NCBI GenBank assembly: GCA_029238665.1
Contig: JAQWFQ010000011.1
Span: 1-64,000 of the forward strand
Source: Crocinitomicaceae bacterium
Lineage (GTDB): Bacteria; Bacteroidota; Bacteroidia; Flavobacteriales_D; Crocinitomicaceae
Length of the DNA stretch: 64,000 bases
Reading direction: 5' to 3'
Shown here: piece after piece, positions 16,051 through 23,781 of the stretch
Numbering within the stretch: position 1 is the first letter of the stretch
Layout: every line of letters begins with the position of its first letter
Program-made: the position numbers and the translations under genes
The notes under the pieces: model-generated
What the model was told of the DNA's origin: nothing
Database searches by the model: none
Seen by the model: only the letters and a program-made list of their open reading frames with translations

Positions 16051-16082
16051 AACAAAAAAGACCCAACCTATGTTGAGTCTTT
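16051..16082 (-). terminator. Terminator-like hairpin next to the tRNA-Arg repeat
   Basis: On the minus strand AAAGACTCAAC and GTTGGGTCTTT pair with a short loop and then run into T6. It has the same position and form relative to the 16084 repeat as the hairpin at 26203-26232 has relative to tRNA-Arg. It may be the original tRNA terminator moved away by an insertion. Confidence 0.7.
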
Positions 16083-16083
16083 A

Positions 16084-16104
16084 AATGTCAGCCAGAAAGG
16101 ATTC
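16084..16104 (-). repeat. Copy of tRNA-Arg 3' end (possible attachment site)
   Basis: These 21 bases match 26234-26254, which spans the 3' end of tRNA-Arg, at 20 of 21 positions (C at 16089 against G at 26239). Both lie in the same orientation. The copy covers the acceptor 3' strand and half of the T arm; the rest of a tRNA is absent. This is the usual form of the far attachment site of an element inserted at a tRNA 3' end. Confidence 0.55.
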
Positions 16105-16223
16105 TTGTATGATTCTATCACATTGCTTGTTACCCAAGCATAAAGTCTTATTCGAATTACATTGGAATCTCTGTTTTTTACTTTTACTCCACGCGCTTGA
16201 ACAAGCTCATCCTTGTCCTAAAA

Positions 16224-16260
16224 GCAAAAAAGCCCAACACTTATAGTGTCAGACTTTTTT
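16224..16260. terminator. Terminator-like hairpin
   Basis: AAAAAAGCCCAACACT and AGTGTCAGACTTTTTT form a stem with two mismatches around a short loop; A- and T-runs flank it on both sides. Confidence 0.6.
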
Positions 16261-16464
16261 CGTGAACTCCAATGGTAAGAGTTCAATTTTTTTTGGAGGA
16301 TTTGAAATTGTTTTAATTATTAGATAACATTTGGTATAAAAAGTCATTTTAATGATTTTTACATAGTGTTATATCTTTTAGTAATACAGTCAATTTCAAT
16401 AATATCACCGACCATGTATATAGATCCAATATCGCTGGTGGTCAAATGATAACTAACATGAGTA

Positions 16465-16637
16465 TCATTTTTTTACAAATCGAGTCACATGTTCAATTTT
16501 AGTGTCCATTATAAATACAATATAGACTCCTGCAGGTAAATAGGAAACGCCAAGCGTTGATTCTAAATCATTTGAATTGAAAAGGCACGAGTAATAGACC
16601 ATATCCCATTGTTCCACCTGAATTTTTTATAGCTACG
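16465..16637 (-). pseudogene. Tail of a decayed T9SS-secreted protein gene
   Basis: The minus strand frame ending in TGA at 16465-16467 encodes a clear type-A sorting-domain end: KIQVEQWDMVYYS, then NSNDLESTLGVSYLPAGVY, IVFIMDTKIE and HVTRFVKK. The terminal RFVKK is typical. A stop codon in the same frame just upstream and the lack of any start show that only the last 50-60 codons survive. It was too short and startless to be listed as an ordinary gene. Confidence 0.7.
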
Positions 16638-17131
16638 AAACTGAATGGTATGAAATAAAGATTCGTCAAAAAAATAAGTATTGATATGGTGAAGTTTGCT
16701 TTTTTCAAATTCAATTTTTGTCGTTTTATATTACTGCCAATAAGTGGATAAAGTTCACTAGTACACTTTATCTACGCTATAAGTTTAACCCAAATTTAAA
16801 GAATCCATAAGACTTTTTACTTCTACTGCCTTTTTTAGCTGCCACTTTCTCTAATTACAAACTATTTTTCCTTGGACTTATTTTATCAAAGAAGTTACAA
16901 AAGATTAAGATTTCCCCGCGTTTTACATCAAAGCATAATAGCTAAGATGTTGAACATTCACTTCTCGAGTCAAGACAATTATCAAACTATGTTAATGACT
17001 GACGTTATTGGATTATTGTTATTTTTTAACGGAAAATTTGTTGAATAGATTCGTTTTTCAAATTTAAGGGCTTTGAAGTAATATTTCTTTGGAAAAAGCT
17101 GAATTAATTATAAATGTTGTAATTTAGCCAA

Positions 17132-17500
17132 GTGAAACGTGTTTTGCGAAAATATCTATCGTCAGTCTTATTGCTTTGTTTGTTAATCGAACTAGTACCT
17201 TTAAGCCTGTTTCATTCTCATGAAGATCACGTATCAGAGGTTGGGCACGATGTTGATTCTATTGATAATACTGATCATCATGGTGAATACCTAGCAGATA
17301 ATTCACATGATCACTCATCGGAAAATGAATGTGATATTTGTAAAATTCAACAGTCTTTAAACAATCAAGCATACTCATTTGGAAAACAAGTTCACGTTTT
17401 CAATTTTACAAAGCAGTCGGCTTATTTTCTGAACGCTGAGACTTCGGTTGATAACCATCACATAAGAAGTACCCCTGGGCGAGCTCCGCCGACGGTATAG
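17132..17500 (+). CDS. His-rich exported small protein upstream of a metal-type TonB receptor
   Basis: A 122-residue protein starting at GTG. A hydrophobic signal-type segment covers residues 10-27 (SSVLLLCLLIELVPLSLF). Then comes a His/Asp-rich stretch (HSHEDH, DHHGEY, NSHDHS) and a CDIC pair (about 68-71); the end GRAPPTV matches a tail often seen in DUF2946-like small proteins. Histidines and a CxxC suggest binding of zinc or copper in the periplasm. In Bacteroidota such peptides commonly precede a TonB receptor for metals, as here with the receptor 200 bp downstream. Metal binding is inferred. Confidence 0.7.
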   Translation: MKRVLRKYLSSVLLLCLLIELVPLSLFHSHEDHVSEVGHDVDSIDNTDHHGEYLADNSHDHSSENECDICKIQQSLNNQAYSFGKQVHVFNFTKQSAYFLNAETSVDNHHIRSTPGRAPPTV

Positions 17501-17700
17501 TTCCCGTATCATTTCATTAGATAAAATTGGCCAAGTAGTGTACTATTAGCAACTATTAACCTGCTATAGATACCAGTGTCAATTGTTTTTAAGCTATAAA
17601 CGCCTTCACGGGCCGAATTCTCTTGGATATTTTATCAATGTGATGAACACAATATGCTGGATCTAAGCCAACATTTTTACCCCATATTTTAATTTTAAAG

Positions 17701-20067
17701 ATGCATTTTATGCAAAAAACAATACAATATATTGTTTTCCTTGTGCTGTTCTTATTGCTGTTCCCATGGACAGCCCAGGCTCAAGACTCATGTTCGTATC
17801 AGCTCTCAGGATACGTGATTGATGAACACAACCGTTTGCCTTTATCCAATTCTAAGGTATACATCAAGGAACCGAGAAAAGTAGTTTTTGCGGACTCTAC
17901 GGGTTACTTTGTTCTTCCCGATTTATGTTCTGGAACCTATGAGGTTTACTGCAAGCACATTGGTTGTGATGCTGTAAGTAAAACCATTACGATTGAAGGA
18001 AACACGGAACAAAGCTTCTATCCAGAGCACCACGTTGATATCGATGCTGTCTACGTAATTGCGAAGAAAAAGGCGGAAGAAATTTCTCTGGCAACTCGAA
18101 AACTGTCAGAGAAAGACAAAAACGAGACAAAGGGTCTTTCCCTTGGAGATGGTTTAACTCGGTTGAATGGTGTTAGAAAGCTATCAACTGGGAACAACAT
18201 TTCGAAACCAGTAATTCATGGGCTTCACAGCAATAGAATACTCATTTTAAACAATGGCGTTCGGCAGGAAGGCCAGCAATGGGGGAATGAACATGCGCCA
18301 GAAATCGATCCGTTTATAGCGGACGAACTCGCAGTTGTAAAAGGAGCTAATGGAGTTCGCTACGGCCCTGATGCTATTGGAGGTGTTATACTTGTTAATC
18401 CTAAAGAATTAAGAAAAACACCAGGGATTGGTGGAGAGTTGAATTTAGTAGGCTTCACCAATGGATTTCAAGGAAATGCATCAGCAACTCTGGATGGAAA
18501 CTCTAATAAATTCCCTGCATTTAGATGGCGACTTCAAGGAACGATGAAGCGGGGAGGAAACGTAAAGTCTCCTGATTATTATTTAAAAAATACTGGATCA
18601 AAAGAGTACAATTTTTCTGCTGCAGTCGCTTATTTGAAACCAAAGTATGGAATTGATTTTTTCTATAGTCAGTTTAATACAGATATCGGAATTTTTTCGG
18701 CATCTCATTTTGGAAACTTGACGGACCTTCAGCAAGCTTTTGAGGCGGAAGAGCCATTGGAGTCTGCTAATTTCTCTTATGATATTGATCGACCGAGACA
18801 GCATATCGAGCACGAACTATTTAAGACCAAAGCGTATTTAAAAACAGGTAAAAAGGGCAAGGTTTCACTGACGTATGCAAGACAATACAATAAACGCTTG
18901 GAATACGATAAGCATCCGCCACTCAATGATTCACTCGCGAACTTAAATCTACCAGCGCTCCAATTTGAGCTTACTACTCATACAGGTGAAATTGTTTGGA
19001 AACACGTCCGAATGAACTCGTTTAAGGGGAGTGTTGGTATTAACGGTATGTACCAAGGAAATACGTATAAAGGACGGTTTTTCATCCCAAACTTTCGGAA
19101 AATTGGAGCAGGGATATTCTGGATTGAGAACTGGAAGTCCAAATCGGCGAAATTGGAAATAGAAAGTGGAGTACGTTTTGACAACATTTATCAACGTGTA
19201 TACATGTGGCAGGGAGGTAACATTATTTCACCTGCTCAAAACTACATGAATATGAGTGGAACTGTGGGGGTAATTTACAAAGTAAATAAACAGTTTACCC
19301 TTCGTTCTAACGCAGGAACAGCTTGGAGACCTCCTAACATTAATGAATTGTTTAGTAATGGACTTCATCACGGTGCTGCATCTATAGAGATTGGCGATTC
19401 CACGCTGGTGACAGAGAAGGCAATTAACCTGAGCGTTTCAGCTGATTACAAACGGAAGCGCCTTTCGATCGTATTTGATGCTTACTCCAATGTCATTAAT
19501 GATTTTATTTACTTGAAGCCTACATTGGTTCCAACGCTCACTATTAAAGGGGCATTTCCAACATTTGTTCATGATCAAGTTAACGCACATTTGAGAGGAG
19601 TTGACCTTACTTTAAATTATGCTTTCACGAAAGAGTTCCGTTTAACTTCAAAGGCCTCAATTTTACGAGCAGTTAATCAAACCACACGTGAGCATTTGGT
19701 AATGATGCCAGCGGATCGATTTGAAAATTCTCTAGAGTACAATTTTAAGGACATAGAAAAAGTGAAGAAGGCCTATGTTTCAGTTTCTATGGCTTCTGTA
19801 TTAAAACAAACGCGAGTGCCTGAGGATATGGACTACGCAAATCCACCAGAAGGATACTCTTTATTGAATTTCGCTGCAGGTATGGATATTTCCTTAAAAG
19901 AGCAATCTATTTCTATAGGTATTAGTGTTAATAACCTTCTAAATACTCGGTATCGGGACTATTTGAATCGCTTCCGTTATTTCGCAGATGAAATGGGCAG
20001 AAACATATCCTTAAGAGTGAAGGTTCCTTTTACACTATTTACACCAAAATCAATTTATAATCAATAA
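17701..20067 (+). CDS. TonB-dependent receptor, ZnuD-like metal-uptake type
   Basis: A 788-residue outer-membrane receptor. It has a signal peptide (to about residue 27), a carboxypeptidase-regulatory-like domain (about 32-105: YQLSGYVIDEHNRLPLSNSK), a plug (about 125-245) and a barrel ending in the C-terminal region. The plug carries PVIHGLHSNRILILNNGVRQ and QWGNEHAPEIDPF with VKGANGVRYGPDAIGGVI. This HAPEIDP layout matches the ZnuD-like group that takes up zinc or related metals. Together with the His-rich peptide upstream it suggests a metal-acquisition operon. Substrate is inferred, not proven. Next genes are two lipoproteins at 20091 and 20726. Confidence 0.88.
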   Translation: MHFMQKTIQYIVFLVLFLLLFPWTAQAQDSCSYQLSGYVIDEHNRLPLSNSKVYIKEPRKVVFADSTGYFVLPDLCSGTYEVYCKHIGCDAVSKTITIEGNTEQSFYPEHHVDIDAVYVIAKKKAEEISLATRKLSEKDKNETKGLSLGDGLTRLNGVRKLSTGNNISKPVIHGLHSNRILILNNGVRQEGQQWGNEHAPEIDPFIADELAVVKGANGVRYGPDAIGGVILVNPKELRKTPGIGGELNLVGFTNGFQGNASATLDGNSNKFPAFRWRLQGTMKRGGNVKSPDYYLKNTGSKEYNFSAAVAYLKPKYGIDFFYSQFNTDIGIFSASHFGNLTDLQQAFEAEEPLESANFSYDIDRPRQHIEHELFKTKAYLKTGKKGKVSLTYARQYNKRLEYDKHPPLNDSLANLNLPALQFELTTHTGEIVWKHVRMNSFKGSVGINGMYQGNTYKGRFFIPNFRKIGAGIFWIENWKSKSAKLEIESGVRFDNIYQRVYMWQGGNIISPAQNYMNMSGTVGVIYKVNKQFTLRSNAGTAWRPPNINELFSNGLHHGAASIEIGDSTLVTEKAINLSVSADYKRKRLSIVFDAYSNVINDFIYLKPTLVPTLTIKGAFPTFVHDQVNAHLRGVDLTLNYAFTKEFRLTSKASILRAVNQTTREHLVMMPADRFENSLEYNFKDIEKVKKAYVSVSMASVLKQTRVPEDMDYANPPEGYSLLNFAAGMDISLKEQSISIGISVNNLLNTRYRDYLNRFRYFADEMGRNISLRVKVPFTLFTPKSIYNQ

Positions 20068-20077
20068 CCATTTAATT

Positions 20078-20160
20078 CAGTAAAACAAGTATGAAAACAA
20101 ACAGTAAAACAAGTATGAAAACAAACATGAAAACAAGTATGAAAACAAACATGAAAACAA
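20078..20160 (+). repeat. 12-bp minisatellite spanning the start codon of a lipoprotein gene
   Basis: About seven 12-bp units follow each other: variants of ATGAAAACAAAC, ATGAAAACAAGT and AGTAAAACAAGT. The first unit lies upstream of the start at 20091; the last gives the conserved start MKTITLLGL at 20151. ATG codons at 20091, 20115, 20127, 20139 and 20151 are all in frame because the unit is a multiple of three. Confidence 0.9.
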
Positions 20161-20702
20161 TCACCCTATTAGGATTGGCATGCGTTGCAGCTTTGAGTAG
20201 CTGTAAGAAAGATGATGATCTAGTTCCAGTTCCACCGCCAATTACGAGTGAAGTGGAAGTTATTACAACAATGACTCTTCAATTTTCTGATGCGGCAGGA
20301 ATTCAACCAGATGTAACGGCTACATTCCGTGACCCAGATGGAGATGGTGGCTTGAGTTACGACATATTCGATACGATCAGATTTATGAATAATACGACGT
20401 ACAACGCAAGTATTCTTTTACTAAATGAAACGGTTAGCCCTGCCGATACAGTTTCAAACGAGATTTTGGACGAAGATGATGAGCACTTGTTCTGTTTCAC
20501 ACCTTCTTTTGCCAATTTATCAATTCTACGAACAGATACAGATGGTGTGTTCGAAGTTGGTTTACAAAGCCAGTGGACAGTGTTAGGAGCTGGGAATGGA
20601 ACAACTCAGGTTTTACTTAAACATCAGCCGGGTATTAAAGATGGAACGTGTTCTCCAGGTGAGACAGATATAGACGTCACGTTCGTTACAGAAATTCAAT
20701 AA
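20091..20702 (+). CDS. Lipoprotein of the metal-receptor operon, with repeated N-terminus
   Basis: The frame from 20091 gives 203 residues starting with MKTNSKTSMKTNMKTSMKTN repeats. The last repeat leads into a normal lipoprotein signal, MKTITLLGLACVAALSSC, then KKDDDLVP. The Met at 20151 is the likely functional start, which would make 183 residues. The mature part carries the DPDGDGG stretch (about 82-88) and CTPSF-like Cys-poor beta strands, but no enzyme motif. It follows the ZnuD-like receptor by 24 bp and precedes another lipoprotein by 24 bp, so it is co-transcribed. A periplasmic or surface accessory for the receptor is plausible; binding partner unknown. Confidence 0.75.
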   Translation: MKTNSKTSMKTNMKTSMKTNMKTITLLGLACVAALSSCKKDDDLVPVPPPITSEVEVITTMTLQFSDAAGIQPDVTATFRDPDGDGGLSYDIFDTIRFMNNTTYNASILLLNETVSPADTVSNEILDEDDEHLFCFTPSFANLSILRTDTDGVFEVGLQSQWTVLGAGNGTTQVLLKHQPGIKDGTCSPGETDIDVTFVTEIQ

Positions 20703-20725
20703 TTAACCCCTTAAACTACATTAAA

Positions 20726-21187
20726 ATGAAAAAGTATATTAAATTATTTGTCGCAGTTTTTTCGATTGCATTATTATCAGTATCATGTAATAAAACGAAG
20801 TCAACTTCCAAGCGCTTGATGAAGGCAGGTGAGTGGAATGTTTCTGAATTATCTGTTGATGGTGTGAGCCAAGAAGAACTTCCGCATTGGGTTATTGGAG
20901 ATTGCGATATCTACAACGAATCGTGTGTAGGATCTTGGCAAAACGATGAAGGTGGAGCTACAGATTTTATTTGGCAAGTGACAAACAACGGAGACTCATT
21001 CACTATTTCAAGACAAGGACCTGAAGAAGGCTTGGAACATGCTGATCAAGAAGTTGCGGTGCAATGTTTTGAATTTAGCGGGACATACGATATCCTAGAG
21101 AGTGATAAGAAGACTATGAAGTTGACGAGTACAGCTACCGATGGGTTTTCTGGACAAACAGCCATTATAACTTTAGAGAAAAAATAG
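20726..21187 (+). CDS. Lipoprotein, last gene of the metal-receptor operon
   Basis: A 153-residue protein with a lipobox (KLFVAVFSIALLSVSC, Cys at 21). It continues as a small beta-rich domain with W-x-V and a Cys pair (GDCDIYNESCVGSW). The strand pattern, with EWNVSEL near the start and a late KKTMKLTST, recalls small lipocalin-like proteins, without certainty. It ends the operon, just before the bidirectional terminator at 21251-21283. Binding function is not known. Confidence 0.75.
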   Translation: MKKYIKLFVAVFSIALLSVSCNKTKSTSKRLMKAGEWNVSELSVDGVSQEELPHWVIGDCDIYNESCVGSWQNDEGGATDFIWQVTNNGDSFTISRQGPEEGLEHADQEVAVQCFEFSGTYDILESDKKTMKLTSTATDGFSGQTAIITLEKK

Positions 21188-21250
21188 AGTTTACATAAAC
21201 GGTTGACGACACTAAAAGCTAGTTGTCGGCATATAGAAAATTTACTAAAA

Positions 21251-21283
21251 AAAGGTCGTCTCATTTATTTGAGGCGACCTTTT
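21251..21283. terminator. Bidirectional terminator between convergent operons
   Basis: AAAGGTCGTCTCA and TGAGGCGACCTTT form a strong stem with A- and T-runs at either end, placed between the operon ending at 21187 and the minus-strand gene ending at 21296. Confidence 0.9.
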
Positions 21284-21295
21284 GGATTATAAATT

Positions 21296-21799
21296 TCATG
21301 GAGCTAATATTTTTAAAAATCTTTTGGCAAAAAGAAAGCGTTTTTGATAATAGGAAATTTCATTAAATGTATCTACAACCACACCCCGATTAGTAGCATG
21401 TAGCATTTTAAAACTGTCTTTAGTCACTTCCACACAAACAGAAATATGTCCTACTTTTGTTGAGGAAAGATTTCTGCCTTTAAAAAACAACAAGTCCCCT
21501 TTTTTAATTTCGCTTAAAGCTGTTTTTCTTCCCAAATTAGCTAATGATCCACTAGCTCTACTAATTTTTATCTGATGTTTCTTGAAAATGTAATACATCA
21601 ATCCACTACAATCAAATCCAGATGTGGAGGTTCCACCATAGATATATTTTGTTCCTATCTGTTTTAATCCAAACTCAATAATAGAGTCTAATTTATATTT
21701 ACTTATTATGAAAGTGGAATCGATTTCTTCTTTAGGAGAATCTTGAGAATAAGCGTTTAAAAAAAGTAGCATAAAAAAAAGAAAGAAGATTTTTTTCAT
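21296..21799 (-). CDS. NlpC/P60 (C40) peptidoglycan endopeptidase
   Basis: A 167-residue exported protein with a signal peptide (KKIFFLFFMLLFLNAYSQ). The NlpC/P60 domain has the catalytic Cys64 in STSGFDCSGLMYYIF, His118 in KVGHISV and a third His134 in KMLHATNRG. It would cut peptide bonds in peptidoglycan stem peptides, in the periplasm. The ATG overlaps the end of the CapA gene by four bases, so both are made together, which suggests a shared envelope role. Confidence 0.9.
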   Translation of the reverse strand: MKKIFFLFFMLLFLNAYSQDSPKEEIDSTFIISKYKLDSIIEFGLKQIGTKYIYGGTSTSGFDCSGLMYYIFKKHQIKISRASGSLANLGRKTALSEIKKGDLLFFKGRNLSSTKVGHISVCVEVTKDSFKMLHATNRGVVVDTFNEISYYQKRFLFAKRFLKILAP

Positions 21800-22869
21800 T
21801 TTTTCATTTTGAATTTAGAGCCTTCAAATTCAATATTGTTATTTGGAAAGTCAGAAGCCAATAATCTTTTAATTTCTTTAAGCGCTTTATCCGTTTCATC
21901 AATTAAGGGAATCCCTTTTCCTATCTGTTTTGTGGAAATAATATTTCCCTCTACAAAAGACCCATCTTTTTTTATGGAAACTTCAACAATCGGTCCAACG
22001 CCACTTAATCCTTTTAGATTGAACCGTCCATATGTACAAAAATTCCCTAACGAATAACAGATTAGTCTATTTTTATAAAGCTCTATGGTCCTTGTAACAT
22101 GAGGCCCGTGTCCAAAAACAATATCCGCCCCAGCATCGATTACTGCATGAGAAAATAGATGAACATTACCCCTATTTTCTCCATAAAAGTATTCTGTTTT
22201 TTTTGTTACATGTGTTTTTGATGCTCCTTCAGCACCCCCATGAAAACTAACAATAACCACATCTGTTAAAGCGTTTAAATTTTCAACAATTGCTTTAGCG
22301 TTAGCAATATCTGTTATTTTAACCGTACCTCGATTTGGAGAAAAAGAGCAAAATCCCACTTTAAGATTATTTATGGTGACGGTGTCCCATGGCCTTGCTT
22401 CAATTCCAGAAAAGGCAAAACCCATTTCAGACAAAACTTTCATTGTATTTTTTCTTCCCGGTTCCCCAAAATCTCCCACATGATTATTAGCGACAGATAA
22501 AAGGTCAAACCCCGCATCTTTTAAATTTTTTATAAGGTATTCCGGCTGCCTAAAAGCATAACAAAGAGAAGGGTCTGAACACTTTTTTACATGCCCTTCT
22601 TCATTTAAAACTGTTCCTTCAAGATTACCAAAGGTGACATCGGCGTTTAATAAATACGGTCGAACATCTTTAAGTAAATCGGTTCCCTTCGGAGGAAGAT
22701 AGGATTTAGATGGATAGTTTGTTCCAAGCATCATGTCTCCAACTCCTATTATTTTAAAAGTATTTTTTGATACATTTTCTTTAACTCTTGGTAGTTGAGA
22801 GTTAACCATAAAGAAATTAAAGAAAAATAAAGAGAACAAAAGGTTTTTTTTTATGTGTGCAAATTTCAT
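21796..22869 (-). CDS. CapA-family metallophosphatase-like exported protein
   Basis: A 357-residue protein with a signal-type N-terminus (FSLFFFNFFMVNS). The CapA/PgsA domain shows its signature order: GVGDMMLGTNYP, VTFGNLEGTVL, SVANNHVGDFGEPG, IVSFHGGAEG and VFGHGPHVTR with LICYSLGNF. The family is related to metal-dependent phosphoesterases and is linked to poly-gamma-glutamate capsule formation in Bacillus. A capsule role here is not supported by other genes, because no pgsB or pgsC homologue is nearby. It pairs with an NlpC/P60 enzyme, which points to cell-envelope work. Confidence 0.88.
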   Translation of the reverse strand: MKFAHIKKNLLFSLFFFNFFMVNSQLPRVKENVSKNTFKIIGVGDMMLGTNYPSKSYLPPKGTDLLKDVRPYLLNADVTFGNLEGTVLNEEGHVKKCSDPSLCYAFRQPEYLIKNLKDAGFDLLSVANNHVGDFGEPGRKNTMKVLSEMGFAFSGIEARPWDTVTINNLKVGFCSFSPNRGTVKITDIANAKAIVENLNALTDVVIVSFHGGAEGASKTHVTKKTEYFYGENRGNVHLFSHAVIDAGADIVFGHGPHVTRTIELYKNRLICYSLGNFCTYGRFNLKGLSGVGPIVEVSIKKDGSFVEGNIISTKQIGKGIPLIDETDKALKEIKRLLASDFPNNNIEFEGSKFKMKK

Positions 22870-22871
22870 AG

Positions 22872-22950
22872 TTATTCAATTATCATTTTCCTCTCCACTG
22901 TACCATCATTATAGATGTATAAAAGAGGTGTGTTAGGTTTAAGACAGACT
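22872..22950 (-). repeat. Sorting-domain cassette, copy 1
   Basis: The 3' end of the DUF1566-like gene. Its last 60-70 bases are nearly identical to those at 25000-25065 and close to 23785-23855. Translation ends NTPLLYIYNDGTVERKMIIE. Confidence 0.8.
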
Positions 22951-23639
22951 TCTTGCCCAATTAAATTTACGATTTTGATAATTTCTTTATTAGTACTTGG
23001 CTTACTATTAATTCCAGCATTTGGAGAAAAAGATCTTATTGCCCTAACTTTATATTCTAATATTTTACTTCTTAATAAATCAAATGCTGGTTGGCTAGAA
23101 TATACGACATAAGCATATCTAAAATCTATCAAGCTTGGAGTTTGTGATGAACTCCAATATGGGTAGAGTGACGCAAATTCATCGAAAGTATGTCCACCGT
23201 TTAATAAAGCAATCGAATCAATTAAAGATTTATGATTAAATATTTCTAAAAGTTCATTTCTTGAAGGTAAGAACCAATCATTATATCCACCTCTAGATGA
23301 ATTTACACATTGATGAACAGCGTAAGATCCATTTAAATCAGGATAAAAAGTCATGAAATTTTGGGTGTTTATTTCTCCAGCACCAATCGAATCGTTCGAA
23401 GTTCCAGCTACGAAATCGCTATACCCACCCCATCTAGATAATAAGCTGTCAAGAGGAGTTGTTCCACCGGGGGGATGTGGATTAGAGAGATCTTCAATAT
23501 CAACAATAAGACCACCGCCAGACGGATAAGTATAAAAAATAACACCTCCTTGATAGAAGTCTCCAATAGATTGAGCTTGAATAGATAAGTTGATTATACA
23601 GAAGTATAATAATAGCATTAAAAAAAGTACTTTCTTCAT
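22872..23639 (-). CDS. Exported DUF1566-like protein with shared C-terminal sorting cassette
   Basis: A 255-residue protein with a signal peptide (VLFLMLLLYFCIINLSIQAQ). The body matches the DUF1566/fibrobacter-type domain: GGVIFYTYPSGGGLIVD, YNDWFLPSRNELLEIF, YWSSSQ and VRAIRSF. The last 40 residues (KIVNLIGQEVCLKPNTPLL, then YIYNDGTVERKMIIE) are an atypical T9SS sorting end shared with the next two genes. It lies 2 bp ahead of the CapA gene, so it is read into that gene. Probably placed on the cell surface; function unknown. Confidence 0.82.
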   Translation of the reverse strand: MKKVLFLMLLLYFCIINLSIQAQSIGDFYQGGVIFYTYPSGGGLIVDIEDLSNPHPPGGTTPLDSLLSRWGGYSDFVAGTSNDSIGAGEINTQNFMTFYPDLNGSYAVHQCVNSSRGGYNDWFLPSRNELLEIFNHKSLIDSIALLNGGHTFDEFASLYPYWSSSQTPSLIDFRYAYVVYSSQPAFDLLRSKILEYKVRAIRSFSPNAGINSKPSTNKEIIKIVNLIGQEVCLKPNTPLLYIYNDGTVERKMIIE

Positions 23640-23746
23640 AGTGACAAAGATACCAAAACAATAGGAAAGAGTCTGTAAATGTGAGTCTAACTTATCTAAG
23701 AGGATTAGAAGTAGCTGAATTAACAGAGGAAGATATGCCTAGGGTA

Positions 23747-23776
23747 ATAAAAAAGCCCTCCGATGTGGAAGGCTTT
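23747..23776 (-). terminator. Terminator, copy 1 of a repeated hairpin
   Basis: On the minus strand CTAAAGCCTTCC pairs with GGAGGGCTTT around a short loop and runs into a T-rich stretch. The same hairpin, with two base changes, recurs at 25719-25748. Confidence 0.75.
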
Positions 23777-23781
23777 AGTTG

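Larger units (their letters stand above)
16000..17131. other. 1.1-kb stretch without intact genes
   Basis: Between acs and the His-rich peptide gene. It holds two terminator hairpins (16051-16082, 16224-16260), the tRNA-Arg 3'-end repeat (16084-16104) and the tail of a decayed T9SS gene (16465-16637, minus). A further hairpin near 16747-16780 (GATAAAGT / ACTTTATC) is present. I see nothing recognisable in 16790-17100. The stretch looks like decayed accessory DNA. Confidence 0.7.

Noticed and set aside
16076-16216. A 47-codon minus-strand open frame (DKDELVQARGVKVKNRD onward) ending over the tRNA-Arg repeat.
   Set aside because: It has no start codon, is closed by stops on both sides and its end is made of the tRNA repeat and terminator. 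A frame of this length is expected by chance.
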